Assembly (NCBI GenBank): GCA_036389155.1
Contig: DASVQN010000039.1
Span: 1-64,000, forward strand
From: CADCVT01 sp036389155
GTDB lineage: Bacteria > Actinomycetota > Thermoleophilia > Solirubrobacterales > Solirubrobacteraceae
Direction of reading: 5' to 3'
Length of the DNA stretch: 64,000 nucleotides
Position numbers and translations under genes: made by a program. Positions within the stretch are counted from its first letter, which is position 1; each line of letters begins with the position of its first letter. The notes under the pieces were generated by a model that saw only the letters and a list, made by a program, of their open reading frames with translations, ran no database searches and was not told the origin of the DNA. Positions 40,345 through 49,039 of the stretch are shown here, piece after piece.

Positions 40345-41558
40345 GGGGTCGCGGGGGTGCCGCTCGGAGCGGCCGCGTCGGGACCCGCGGCGATCGCGCC
40401 CCTCCACCCGATCCTCTCCGCGTACCGCGCCAGCGCCTCGCGGACGTCGTCGACGTGGTCGCCGCCGAACTTCTGGCGGTACGCGTCGGCGATGACGATC
40501 GCGACCATCGCCTCGCCGACCACCGCACCGGCCGGGACGACGCAGGAGTCGGTCCGCTCGCGCAGCGCCTGCGCCGGCTCGTGCGTCTCGATGTCGACCG
40601 AGCGCAGCGGCTGGGTGAGCGTCGGCAGCGGCTTGAGGGCGGCGCGGCACACGAGCGGCTCGCCCGTCGTCATCCCGCCCTCGAGCCCGCCGCTGTGGTT
40701 CGTCTCGCGGAAGAACCCGCGCTCCTCGGAGAAGAAGATCTCGTCGTGGGCCTGCGAGCCGGGCTTGGCGGCGAGGTCGAAGCCCTCCCCCAGCCCGACG
40801 CCCTTGCACGACTGGATCGAGGCCAGCGCCATCGCGAGGCGCCCGTCGAGGCGCTCCTCCCACGACACGTGCGACCCCACGCCGGGCACGACGCCGTACG
40901 CGCGGACCTCGAACACCCCGCCGATCGACTCGTTCGCCTTCCGCTGCACGTTGATGTGCTCGACCATCGCCATCGACGCCGTCGGGTCGAGGCACCGCAC
41001 GGGGTCGTCGTCGACGCTCGCGAACGCCTCCAGCGCGAGCGGCTCGGCCACCGGGGCCGCGACCGGCCCGATCTGCACGACGTGCGAGACGACCTCGACG
41101 CCGAGCGTGCGCAGGAACGCCTTCGCCAGCGCACCGCCGGCCACCCGCGCCGCCGTCTCCCGGGCGCTCGCGCGCTCGAGGATGTTGCGCACGTCGGTGG
41201 TCCGGTACTTCCACGTGCCGACGAGGTCCGCGTGGCCCGGGCGCGGCAGGTGGACCTCCTCGACCGCCCCGTTGACCGGCCACGGGTTCATCCGCTCTTC
41301 CCAGTTCTTGTAGTCCCGGTTGGGGACCTCGAGCGCGATCGGCCCGCCCAGCGTCACGCCGTGGCGCACGCCCGCGGTGACGACCGCGTGGTCCTTCTCG
41401 ATCTTCATCCGCCCTCCGCGGCCGTGCCCGAGCTGGCGGCGCGCCATGTCGCGGTCGATGGCCTCGCGGTCCAGGCGCAGCCCGGCCGGAAGGCCCTCGA
41501 CGACGCACGTCAGCCGGGGCCCGTGCGACTCGCCTGCGGTTGTGACCTTGAGCGCCAT
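40341..41558 (-). CDS. aroC: Chorismate synthase
   Basis: Last common step of aromatic synthesis, FMN-dependent conversion of EPSP to chorismate. The 405 residues start MALKVTTAGESHGPRLTCVVEGLPAG, then RRQLGHGRGGRMKIEKD, the GSH signature region TTAGESHG, GSHVSWEERLDGRLAMALASIQSCKGVGLGEGF and LKPLPTLTQPLRSVD. The ATG at 41558 lies 14 bases downstream of the last pilus gene, and the stop overlaps aroKB. Pilus and aromatic genes may therefore share an mRNA, as in other actinobacteria of this type. Confidence 0.96.
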   Translation of the reverse strand: MALKVTTAGESHGPRLTCVVEGLPAGLRLDREAIDRDMARRQLGHGRGGRMKIEKDHAVVTAGVRHGVTLGGPIALEVPNRDYKNWEERMNPWPVNGAVEEVHLPRPGHADLVGTWKYRTTDVRNILERASARETAARVAGGALAKAFLRTLGVEVVSHVVQIGPVAAPVAEPLALEAFASVDDDPVRCLDPTASMAMVEHINVQRKANESIGGVFEVRAYGVVPGVGSHVSWEERLDGRLAMALASIQSCKGVGLGEGFDLAAKPGSQAHDEIFFSEERGFFRETNHSGGLEGGMTTGEPLVCRAALKPLPTLTQPLRSVDIETHEPAQALRERTDSCVVPAGAVVGEAMVAIVIADAYRQKFGGDHVDDVREALARYAERIGWRGAIAAGPDAAAPSGTPATP

Positions 41559-41572
41559 GAAGGCGCCCAAGG

Positions 41573-42988
41573 CTACTTCGAGGAGTCGACCTCGACGATC
41601 CGGCCCGTCGACGAGGAGTAGTTGAGGTCCGACACCAGCGACCCCACCTCGTTGATCAGGCGGCGCAGGACGATCCGGCCGGCCGGCGACTCGCGGTCGC
41701 GCAGCTCGCGCGCCTCGTCCGCCGTCTCGGCCTCGAGCGGCGTGATCGCGTCGACGTCGAGTTGGTACTCGTCGGTCTGGCCGTCGATCGTCGGCACGTC
41801 GAACAGGCCGCTCTCGCCGGGCCTCAGCTCGACGCGGGTGCAGTCCTCCGGGGTCGGGTTGCAGAGAGCGTCGCCGCTGACGGCCGCCTCGGACGGGTTG
41901 AGGAAGAGCGCGCGCGGGTCGTCCAGGTCGCCCATCACCCCGAGGTAGAGGAAGGAGGGCGCCTCGACCGAGGGCAGCGGCGTGAGCCGGGCCAGGTTGT
42001 AGCGCTTGACGAGCTCGCCCGGCCGGCCGAACTGCAGGTCGGTGCGGAAGCCGCCGAACAGCGTGTCGCCGTCGCCGTTGCCCGGGATCGCGCTGGGCAC
42101 CAGGACTCCGAGGTCGCGCGAGTAGGCGATGCCGTCGACGTCGACCTGCTTGGTGTCGATCGCGTGGCGCAGCACCTCGCGGCCCTCGCCGGACTCGCGG
42201 GAGCGGGCGCCCGCGGCGACAGCGGGGCTGTCGGACTTGATGCGCGCCACCCGGACCAGGTCGAGCTGGTACTGGACGACGGCGCCGTCGGGCGTGGTGA
42301 CGTCGAAGAACTCGGTCTCGCCCGCCTGCATCTCGACGCGCTCGCAGTTCGCCGGCGAGGGCTTGCAGGTGCCGTCGCCCGTGGCCGCGGCGTCCGAGGA
42401 GACGAGGAACAGCGCGGTCTCGCCGTCGGCGAGGACGCCCATGAAGACGAAGAACGGGTCGGTGGCGGAGGGCAGCGGCGACAGGCGGGCGACGTCGTCG
42501 CGCGACTTCAGGCTGCCGTCCTTGCCGAAGCGAAGGTCGACGCGGTAGCTCTCGCGGGCGTCGGGCTTCGGAGTGGCGCCGGTGTCGTCGCCGGAGCCGC
42601 CGACAGGGATCACGTCGACGTCCTCGAGCGCGGGCAGGCCCCCGCTCACGTCCGGGCCGGTGCCCACGTCGGCCGAGGTGCCGCCGGTGGAGGACGAGCC
42701 CTGGTGGCCGCTGGTGGCCTGTTCGCCGGCGGGCGGCGCGACCGTGCGCTGCTTGAAGGGGTTGCGACCCGTCGGGTTCGCGCCGCCGCCGGGCACGTCG
42801 ACGGCCGGCGTGACGACGCTCTTGGCCGCGACGTCGCTGCTCGCGACCGGGACCTGCGGCACGTCCCCGCCGTCGGAGCCGCGGGCGAGCAGCACCGGGA
42901 CCGCGACGAGCGCGCACGCGAGCACGAGCGCGACCGGCCAAAGCCGCTTCGCGACGAGGTCGGCGAGCAGGTTGCGGACGAAGGTCAC
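41573..42988 (-). CDS. Pilus-operon protein in the PilP position, internally duplicated
   Basis: A 471-residue protein with one N-terminal membrane helix (LWPVALVLACALVAVPVLLA, residues 17-36), a Pro/Gly/Ser/Thr-rich linker containing GRNPFKQR, then two copies of a roughly 103-residue domain at 148-250 and 315-417. Each copy starts with DLRFG or DLQFG, has ARLSPLP/ARLTPLP, FVFMGVLADGETALFLVSS or FLYLGVMGDLDDPRALFLNP, a C-x6-C pair (208/215, 376/383) and ends with YQLDxxxxxxI. It lies directly after pilO (GTGA), where PilP sits in Gram-negative pilMNOP. It is not PilP by sequence. Likely an outer part of the pilus alignment complex with two disulfide-bonded modules. Confidence 0.7.
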   Translation of the reverse strand: MTFVRNLLADLVAKRLWPVALVLACALVAVPVLLARGSDGGDVPQVPVASSDVAAKSVVTPAVDVPGGGANPTGRNPFKQRTVAPPAGEQATSGHQGSSSTGGTSADVGTGPDVSGGLPALEDVDVIPVGGSGDDTGATPKPDARESYRVDLRFGKDGSLKSRDDVARLSPLPSATDPFFVFMGVLADGETALFLVSSDAAATGDGTCKPSPANCERVEMQAGETEFFDVTTPDGAVVQYQLDLVRVARIKSDSPAVAAGARSRESGEGREVLRHAIDTKQVDVDGIAYSRDLGVLVPSAIPGNGDGDTLFGGFRTDLQFGRPGELVKRYNLARLTPLPSVEAPSFLYLGVMGDLDDPRALFLNPSEAAVSGDALCNPTPEDCTRVELRPGESGLFDVPTIDGQTDEYQLDVDAITPLEAETADEARELRDRESPAGRIVLRRLINEVGSLVSDLNYSSSTGRIVEVDSSK

Positions 42989-43788
42989 GGGGTCAGTCCT
43001 CCGGCGGTGGCGGTGGCGGTCGGGGGCTTGGACGACGAGGAGGCGGTCTGGCCGGGCGTCCCCGTCGCGGGAGCGGCGGGATCGACGCCGGCGAAGGCGC
43101 CCTCCCCGGGCGGCAGCACGTACGCGGTGGCGGCCACCGAGGCGTTCACGCGCGGGAAGCCGCTGAGCTTGCTCTGGACGAGCGCGAAGCCGTCGACCGT
43201 GACGAGGCGGCCACGGACCTGGACGTCCTTGCCGCTCGGAACGGTGCTGGTGAAGCGCTCGATCTCCGAGAACAGGCGCTCGATGCGGAAGAAGTCGCCC
43301 TCGAACTTGAAGGTGAAGGGCATGGTCGGGAAGCCGGCCGGGCCCACGGCGGAGCCGGGGGGCGCGACCGCTGCGGCGGCCTGCGTCGCGGCGTCGACCG
43401 TGCCGGGCTGCGCGGCGGCGCCGTTGCCCGGGGCGGACGCCGCCGACGGCGTGCCGCCGCTCGCGCGGACCTTCATCGAGCGGAAGTCGACGTCGTGGCG
43501 CTGGGCGACGTTCTCGAGCTGGTAGAGGAGCGAGGGGGTCTGGTCGCCGACCGGCACGGCCTTGCCGAGCCGCGCGACGGTCGCATAGTCCTCGTCGAAG
43601 CTGTGGCGCGCGGCCTCGCCGTCCCGGACACGGGCGAGCGCGTCGTCGCGGCGGGTCTCTTCCTTCTGCGCCGTCTGCCGCAGCTCGGCCGCCTGCTTGC
43701 GCTTCGGGGCGAGGGCGAGCATCCAGAACGCGGCAAGCAGAGCCGCGGCGCCGACGATGGCGAGGACGATCCGGTCGCGCTGGGTCAC
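42985..43788 (-). CDS. pilO: Type IV pilus assembly protein PilO-like
   Basis: A 267-residue bitopic protein. The GTG start overlaps the pilN stop. TM helix at residues 8-27 (VLAIVGAAALLAAFWMLALAP), followed by KRKQAAELRQTAQKEETRRDDALARVR coiled coil, then VPVGDQTPSLLYQLENVAQRHDVDFRSMKV, the typical PilO/GspM core with late strands (FPTMPFTFKFEGDFFRIERLFSEIERFT). A Gly/Ala-rich insertion occurs in the middle. It is expected to pair with PilN in the alignment complex between inner membrane and pilus machinery. Confidence 0.82.
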   Translation of the reverse strand: MTQRDRIVLAIVGAAALLAAFWMLALAPKRKQAAELRQTAQKEETRRDDALARVRDGEAARHSFDEDYATVARLGKAVPVGDQTPSLLYQLENVAQRHDVDFRSMKVRASGGTPSAASAPGNGAAAQPGTVDAATQAAAAVAPPGSAVGPAGFPTMPFTFKFEGDFFRIERLFSEIERFTSTVPSGKDVQVRGRLVTVDGFALVQSKLSGFPRVNASVAATAYVLPPGEGAFAGVDPAAPATGTPGQTASSSSKPPTATATAGGLTP

Positions 43789-44570
43789 TTGGACTGCTCC
43801 TTCGTGCTCGCGGCGGCCGCGCTCGTCGGGGTGGCGCTCGTCGGCGAGCCGGTGCTCGACGTCGCGGTCGAGGCCTCGAAGAAGATGATGAGGTCGAACT
43901 TGGGGACCTCGGAGTCGCCCGCGCGGCAGTCGCTGCCGCCGGCGCCGCCGGTGCCGCCGCTGCCGCCGCCCGATCCGGAGCCGGCGCCACCCGAGCCGCC
44001 GCCCTCGACGTCGGCCTTCTCGCTCGAGGCGAGCGTGACGCGGGTGACGCCCTGGACGCTGCGCAGGCGGGCGAGATACTCGGCGACCCGCACCTGGCTG
44101 GTCGTGCAGCCGGCGATCTCGATCGCGGGCGCGTTGAGCTGGCCGCGCAGCGGCGTCGTCGGGCCGCCGGGGGCGTCCTCGATCTGGACACCGGGGGCGA
44201 CGGTGCCGACGAGCTGCGTCAGCCAGACGTCCTTGGGCAGCACGCGCGAGACCTCGCGGAGCGCGAACGGCCAGTTGAAGCGGCTGCGCGAGAGGCTCGT
44301 GACCGTGTCGACGCGCTTGGCGCGCACGGAGCGGAAGGCGGCGTAGGGCTTGAGCTGGCCGGCGCGCACCTCGGCGGCGTCGGCCTCCGCCCGGAAGCGG
44401 CTGACGTCGGACTCGCCCTGGGCGACCGAGCGCGCGGCCATGGCCCACGCGGCGACGAGGACGACGGCGACGCCGAGGACGCCGAGCAGGACGTAGACGG
44501 CGTTGCCGGTGGCGCCGGACGTGCCGCTCGCACGGCGAAGGTCGGGCGGGAGGAGGTTGACGGCCTTCAT
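43785..44570 (-). CDS. pilN: Type IV pilus assembly protein PilN-like
   Basis: A 261-residue bitopic protein starting MKAVNLLPPDLRR, the conserved PilN N-terminus that binds PilM. The TM helix is NAVYVLLGVLGVAVVLVAAWAMAA (about residues 23-46), followed by a coiled coil and the PilN fold (FRSVRAKRVDTVTSLSRSRFNWPFALREVSRVLPKDVWLTQL). A Ser/Gly-rich linker and a Ser/Thr/Ala-rich tail extend it. The ATG overlaps the pilM stop (ATGA) and its own stop overlaps pilO. Confidence 0.87.
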   Translation of the reverse strand: MKAVNLLPPDLRRASGTSGATGNAVYVLLGVLGVAVVLVAAWAMAARSVAQGESDVSRFRAEADAAEVRAGQLKPYAAFRSVRAKRVDTVTSLSRSRFNWPFALREVSRVLPKDVWLTQLVGTVAPGVQIEDAPGGPTTPLRGQLNAPAIEIAGCTTSQVRVAEYLARLRSVQGVTRVTLASSEKADVEGGGSGGAGSGSGGGSGGTGGAGGSDCRAGDSEVPKFDLIIFFEASTATSSTGSPTSATPTSAAAASTKEQSK

Positions 44571-45607
44571 GCTGCCTGCGCCTCCTCGACGGCGAGGCCG
44601 GCCGCGACGGCGAAGCGCGCGCCGTGGGCGTCGCTCGGGCCGCCGGGCACGATGCCGGGGGTGACGGGCAGGCCGAGCTCGTCGGCGAGCGCGTCGACGA
44701 AGCCGGGGATGCCGACGACGGCGCCGGTCAGGACGACGCGGGCGACCGGCGCGCTGCCCGCGCCTGCGGCCTCGTGGAAGTCGAGCGACGCGCGGGCCTC
44801 CTGCGCGATGCGGCGGACGCCCTCGACGAGGACGGAGCGGGCCATCCCCGCCTCCTCCTCGTGGCCGGGCAGGATCTCGCCGTCGACGCCGACGGCGACG
44901 AGCAGCTGGCGGGCCTCCTCGACCGGGACCTGGCGGCGCTCGGCGAGAACGCCGGCCATGCCCTCCAGGCCGCTGCCGGAGACGCGGGTGAACTGGACGG
45001 TGCCGTCCTCGGCGATCGCGAGGTTGCTGAGCCCGCCGATGGAGAGGAACAGCGTGGGCGCCGGATCGCCGTCGCCCAACGCGCGGACCATGGCGAAGGC
45101 GGCGAGGTCGATGCCCTCGGCGCGCAGGCCGGCGGCGCGGACCGCGGCGACGACCTGCTCGATCATCTGCCGGCGGGCGGCGACGAGCACGACGCGCTGC
45201 CGCGGGCCGTCGTCGGTGTCGACGATGCCGAGCGGGTGGAAGTCGATGACGGCCTCGTCGAGCGGCATGGGCAGCTCGTCCTGGGCCAGGAAGCGGACAG
45301 CGGCCTCGAGCTCCTTGCGGTCCTCGACCGGCGGCACCTCGAGGGTGCGCACGACGATCCGCTGGTTGGCGACCCCGATGCGGACGCGGCGCTCGAGCTT
45401 GTTCTCCTTGAACATGGTCTTGAGGACGGCGCCGAGCGCCTCGACGTCGGCCACCTCGCCGTCGCGGACGACGTTCGGCGGCAGCGGCGCCGTCGCGGTG
45501 ATCGCGACGGTCAGCGGGCCGCCCGTCTCGACCTGGGCGGCCGCAACGGCTCCAGGCTCGATGTCCAGCCCGACGATGGGGCGCTTGCTCTTAGGGGAAC
45601 GAGGCAC
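44567..45607 (-). CDS. pilM: Type IV pilus assembly ATPase-fold protein PilM
   Basis: A 346-residue cytoplasmic actin/FtsA-like protein. IVGLDIEPGAVAAAQVE is the first phosphate-binding block, RIGVANQRIVVRTLEVPPVEDRKELEAAVRFLAQDELPMPLDEAVIDF the PilM-specific central region, LFLSIGGLSNLAIAEDGTVQFTRV the second block, and VVLTGAVVGIPGFVDALADELGLPV the adenosine motif. The GTG at 45607 (VPRSPKSKRPIVG) is preferred to an upstream non-homologous extension. It recruits PilN at the inner membrane. The 53-base gap to the pilD stop shows no terminator. Confidence 0.9.
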   Translation of the reverse strand: MPRSPKSKRPIVGLDIEPGAVAAAQVETGGPLTVAITATAPLPPNVVRDGEVADVEALGAVLKTMFKENKLERRVRIGVANQRIVVRTLEVPPVEDRKELEAAVRFLAQDELPMPLDEAVIDFHPLGIVDTDDGPRQRVVLVAARRQMIEQVVAAVRAAGLRAEGIDLAAFAMVRALGDGDPAPTLFLSIGGLSNLAIAEDGTVQFTRVSGSGLEGMAGVLAERRQVPVEEARQLLVAVGVDGEILPGHEEEAGMARSVLVEGVRRIAQEARASLDFHEAAGAGSAPVARVVLTGAVVGIPGFVDALADELGLPVTPGIVPGGPSDAHGARFAVAAGLAVEEAQAA

Positions 45608-45660
45608 GGTGCCCTGAAGGTCGGATGCTCGGCGGCGATCTTGAGCGTCGTGCGCGGCGT

Positions 45661-46416
45661 CTAGCCGAGCGTCAGGTACCAGTGGATGATCGGCTCGCCG
45701 GCGAGGACGGCGACGATGCCGCCGAGCGCCAGGAACGGCCCGAACGACACGCCCGCCTTGCGGCCCGCGGCGACGCCCAGCCGGGCGACGATCGCGACTC
45801 CGACGACGGACCCAACGACGAGCGCCACCATCAGCGCCAGCCCGGCGCTCCAGCCCAGGAACAGGCCCAGGACGCCGACGAGCTTGGCGTCGCCCATCCC
45901 CATCCCGCCGCCGATGAACGCCGGCAGCGCGAACACGAACCCGAAGGCCAGCGCGGCCAGCAGCCGCTCCGGCTCCCCCGCGGCGTCCAGCGCGGTGCCG
46001 AGGACGAGGCCGGCCAGGGCCGCCGGGCCCGTCAGCTTGTTGGGGATGATCTGGCGCTCGAGGTCGATCAGGGCCATCGGCACGAGGAACGTGACGAGCA
46101 CGAGGCCCAGCACGAGCTGCGTCGTGTCGGCGTGGTGCACGGCGACGACCGCGAGCCACAGCGCGGCGGTCCCGGCCTCGACGACCGGGTAGCGCGCGGA
46201 GATCGTCGTGCCGCAGTCGCGGCAGCGGCCGCGCAGCAGCAGCCACGAGAGCACGGGGACGTTGTCGTACGGGCGGACGGCGACGCCGCAGTCCGGGCAG
46301 GCCGACCGGGGCTTGACCAGCGACCCGCCGCGCGGCAGGCGGTGCGTGACGACGTTCAGGAAGGAGCCGACGATGAGGCCGAAGAGGCCGGCGACGGCGA
46401 AGACGGGGACGGGCAT
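45661..46416 (-). CDS. pilD: Prepilin peptidase / N-methyltransferase
   Basis: A 251-residue multi-pass membrane aspartic protease. The N-terminal domain has SFLNVVTHRLPRG and the zinc tetracysteine CPDCG...CRDCG. The two active aspartates are in ALIDLERQIIPN and GMGMGDAKLVG. About seven membrane helices. It cleaves the leader of the prepilins encoded immediately upstream (pilin, PilW-, PilV- and PilX-like) at the G|F or G|M site and methylates the new N-terminus. The ATG at 46416 lies 31 bases after the PilX-like stop. Confidence 0.93.
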   Translation of the reverse strand: MPVPVFAVAGLFGLIVGSFLNVVTHRLPRGGSLVKPRSACPDCGVAVRPYDNVPVLSWLLLRGRCRDCGTTISARYPVVEAGTAALWLAVVAVHHADTTQLVLGLVLVTFLVPMALIDLERQIIPNKLTGPAALAGLVLGTALDAAGEPERLLAALAFGFVFALPAFIGGGMGMGDAKLVGVLGLFLGWSAGLALMVALVVGSVVGVAIVARLGVAAGRKAGVSFGPFLALGGIVAVLAGEPIIHWYLTLG

Positions 46417-46447
46417 GGGGAACGTGCCTTCGTGGTCGGGGAGCCGG

Positions 46448-47806
46448 CTAGCAGCCGGACTCCGGGTCGGTCGCGACGGTGGGGTCGCGCTTGCACTCGA
46501 ACCAGCTGAGGTTGCGGGCCGACGCGGTGCCGGGCAGCGCCTTGTTGGCCACGCGGGGGTCGTAGAAGAAGCCGCCGTTGTTCTTGAGGTCGATCGCGCC
46601 GCCGGTGAAGCCACCGGCGATGCCCTCGTTGTTCTTGACGGAGATCGTCGAGTGCGGGGCCCAGATCGTGCCGTAGAACTCGACGCCGTTGTTGATGTCG
46701 ATGTCCGGCGCGACCTCGGACGCATCGGCCGTCGTGCCGTAGGCGTAGATCTCGAGCTCGGCCGGGTTCTTGTCGTCCGTGGCGTTGACCATCGCGCTGT
46801 TGGTGATGACCATGCGGCCCGCGTTCGGCGTGGTCGCCGAGCAGCCCGACGCGGGGTCGCGGGGCGAGTCGATGAACAGGCGCACGACCTGCCCGTTCGG
46901 GACGTTCAGCCAGTTCGAGTTCGCCGAGGTCAGCGCGCACAGGTGGTAGGTGCCGCCCGGGAGCGTGATCTGCTGCGTGTTGTAGAGCGTCAGCGACTGC
47001 TTCGCCGCGTCCCAGCCCGGGACGTTGTTGGCGGTCAGCCAGCTGTTCTCGTTGTTGGCGCGCGGGTCGCTCCAGTCGATCTCCGGGAAGATCCACTTGC
47101 CCACGCGCGGCGTCTTGATGCCCTCGGTCGACCCCGCGCCGTTGTCGAAGTACGCCTTCGAGTTGGGCGGCAGGAGGAGCGGGCCGATGATCTGCGTGTT
47201 GTTGCTCGCGTAGACGTTGCCGTTGGTGCCGACGGGGCTGCGGATCTCCGCGTTGTTGCCGAAGTCGACGTCCTTGTCGGACACGAGCCCCGCGTTCCCC
47301 CACGGGATGAACGGCGGGTTGAAGTAGAAGCGCACCTGGATGCGCCGCTTGACCCCGTTGGCCTCGCCCGTGACGGTGATGCAGCGGTCCTTGCCGGCCG
47401 TGGCGACGAACCCCGGGACCGTCGGGCACGTGCCGCTCGTCGTCGTGGCGACGACGTACGTGTAGCTGGCGCCGTTGCCGATCGACGCCTTGTAGCGCGG
47501 GCACTCGGTCGGCGCCGTGGTGCTGCCGTCGTTCGAGTCCGAGCCGACGGCGACGAGCGAGTTCGTGACGCACTGGCCGGCCAGCGGCTTGAGGTCGGTG
47601 GTCTTGAGGATCGCCATCTGCAGGCCGGCCTCGGCGGCGGCGAGCGCCGCCTTGGAGTCGCGGTCGCGCACGGAGGAGTGGCTGCCCTCGATGACCACCG
47701 CGAACGTCGCGGCCGCGAGGCCCATCGTGATGGTCATGGTGCCGATGGCGACGGGGAGGGCGATGCCCTCCTGGCGGCGGCGGAGGCTGGTGAGGAGTCG
47801 GCGCAT
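46448..47806 (-). CDS. PilX-like minor pilin with large C-terminal domain
   Basis: A 452-residue protein with a prepilin-like N-terminus (RRRQEG|IALPVAIGTMTITMGLAAATFAVV) that lacks the Glu at position 5, as in PilX/GspK-type pilins. Residues 60-450 form a large beta-rich region with repeated Asn/Gly stretches (FGNNAEIRSPVGTNGNVYASNNTQIIGP, INNGVEFYGTIWAPHSTISVKNNEGIAGGFTGGAIDLKNNGGFFYD), similar to polymer-forming beta-helix (bactofilin-like/DUF7305-like) modules. It has several cysteines, ending in GC. Its ATG overlaps the PilV-like stop by one base (TGATG). Probably a tip pilin or adhesin. Confidence 0.78.
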   Translation of the reverse strand: MRRLLTSLRRRQEGIALPVAIGTMTITMGLAAATFAVVIEGSHSSVRDRDSKAALAAAEAGLQMAILKTTDLKPLAGQCVTNSLVAVGSDSNDGSTTAPTECPRYKASIGNGASYTYVVATTTSGTCPTVPGFVATAGKDRCITVTGEANGVKRRIQVRFYFNPPFIPWGNAGLVSDKDVDFGNNAEIRSPVGTNGNVYASNNTQIIGPLLLPPNSKAYFDNGAGSTEGIKTPRVGKWIFPEIDWSDPRANNENSWLTANNVPGWDAAKQSLTLYNTQQITLPGGTYHLCALTSANSNWLNVPNGQVVRLFIDSPRDPASGCSATTPNAGRMVITNSAMVNATDDKNPAELEIYAYGTTADASEVAPDIDINNGVEFYGTIWAPHSTISVKNNEGIAGGFTGGAIDLKNNGGFFYDPRVANKALPGTASARNLSWFECKRDPTVATDPESGC

Positions 47807-48333
47807 CAGAGGATCGGCTTCGTCTTGATGGTTGAGATGAGGAGATCCGGCGGCGCATCCGCCCCGTTCGCCGTGACGATCACGGTCAGGCGGCGGGAGT
47901 TCGGGTCGATCGTGGTGACGTAGCGGTAGACGCGGCCGGACAGGCGCGTCCCGTTGTCGGTCCACGTCGTGAAGGTCGAGGCGACCTGGCCGCCGGTGCC
48001 GACCGCCATCACCTCGGAAGCGGCGGGCGTCTTGCGGTCCCACTTGTACGACGTGCCGCTGATGTAGGTGCTGGGGTTGCCGGGCGGGGAGGCGCTCGCG
48101 GTCGGGGTCGTCGGGTGGCGGAACTGCGTCCACGGCAGCGCCATCAGCCGCTCGACCTCGCGCTCGGCCTGGTGCGCGAGCACGTCGCGCTTCTCGCTGC
48201 GCACCGAGAGCGCGCGCGAGTTGTCCATCACGCCGATCGTGGCGGCGATGCCCACGGCGCAGACGGCGGCCGCCACGAGCAGCTCGATGACGGTCATGCC
48301 GCGCTCGGCGCGCAGGCGGTCAATGAAGCGCAT
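47806..48333 (-). CDS. PilV-like minor pilin
   Basis: A 175-residue class III-signal prepilin: RLRAERG|MTVIELLVAAAVCAVGIAATIGVM, with Glu5 and a cleavage site after Gly. The short globular domain (KRDVLAHQAEREVERLMALPW, then WTDNGTRLSGRVYRYVTTIDPNSRRLTVIVTANG) matches PilV/PulI-type minor pilins. It starts 14 bases inside the upstream PilW-like gene and ends in the PilX-like start, so the three minor pilins are translationally coupled. Confidence 0.85.
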   Translation of the reverse strand: MRFIDRLRAERGMTVIELLVAAAVCAVGIAATIGVMDNSRALSVRSEKRDVLAHQAEREVERLMALPWTQFRHPTTPTASASPPGNPSTYISGTSYKWDRKTPAASEVMAVGTGGQVASTFTTWTDNGTRLSGRVYRYVTTIDPNSRRLTVIVTANGADAPPDLLISTIKTKPIL

Positions 48334-48895
48334 CGATGTTCCTCAGGAAGAAGCCGTCGTCGAGGACGACGGTCGCGTTCGAGCCCTTCGTCAGCTCCCC
48401 GCGACCGGGCACCTCGACGAGCGTGCGCACGTACGTGGTCCACGCGACGCCGGAGGCGTCGGTCTTGGTGGTGGCGGTGAAGACGGGGCGTGCCGCAGGG
48501 TTGGAGATCCGGTCGATCGCCGTCTGCGTCGGGGCCGGCGACCCGCCGGTCTGCGAGCGCGTGCACTTGCGCAGGCCGTTGACGGCGGCGGCGGAGCAGT
48601 CGTAGGTCACGGTGACCGTCGTCCCGTTCTTGAGGACCGACGCGACGACCTTGAACGGCTGGATGGTGATCGCGTGCGCGCTCCGCAGCTCGCGGTTCAT
48701 CTTGTCGAGGCTGACCTGGGCGTCGCGCACGGCGTGGACGCGCTCGCGGTCGCGCGGGCCGTTCGTCACGGCGATCTCGCTGAGGCCGAGGATCGCGGCG
48801 AGGATGACGCCGAGCCCGGCACAGACGACGAGCTGCTCGGTCAGCGTGAACCCGTGCTCCTCACGGATCAGGCGGGTGAGCAGGCGTCGGGCCAT
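48320..48895 (-). CDS. PilW-like minor pilin
   Basis: A 191-residue prepilin starting MARRLLTRLIREEHG|FTLTEQLVVCAGLGVILAAILG, with Glu5 of the mature chain. The domain has RDAQVSLDKMNRELRSAHAITIQPF and TVTYDCSAAAVNGLRKCTR (two cysteines), typical of PilW/GspJ-type minor pilins. The ATG at 48895 is chosen because it starts the leader; an upstream in-frame extension is unlikely. It is the first of the three minor pilins, following the pilin terminator. Confidence 0.85.
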   Translation of the reverse strand: MARRLLTRLIREEHGFTLTEQLVVCAGLGVILAAILGLSEIAVTNGPRDRERVHAVRDAQVSLDKMNRELRSAHAITIQPFKVVASVLKNGTTVTVTYDCSAAAVNGLRKCTRSQTGGSPAPTQTAIDRISNPAARPVFTATTKTDASGVAWTTYVRTLVEVPGRGELTKGSNATVVLDDGFFLRNIDALH

Positions 48896-48986
48896 CGTGT
48901 GGTCATTCGGCCGGGACGCCGAGACGTTGAGGCGCCGCCGGAAAGGTGGACGCATCGCGGAGACGGGGCGCCCGGGGCTTAAACGG

Positions 48987-49014
48987 CGCGAGGCGGGCCG
49001 AAGCCCGCCTCGCG
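48987..49014 (-). terminator. Hairpin after the pilin gene
   Basis: CGCGAGGCGGGC (48987-48998) pairs exactly with 49003-49014 around CGAA (TTCG on the minus strand), a 12-bp stem 25 bases after the pilin stop and 91 bases before the PilW-like start, with GTTTAAG downstream. It probably attenuates transcription so that the pilin is made in excess over the minor pilins. Confidence 0.75.
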
Positions 49015-49039
49015 ACGAAGGATCCTGAGGACCGTCGAC

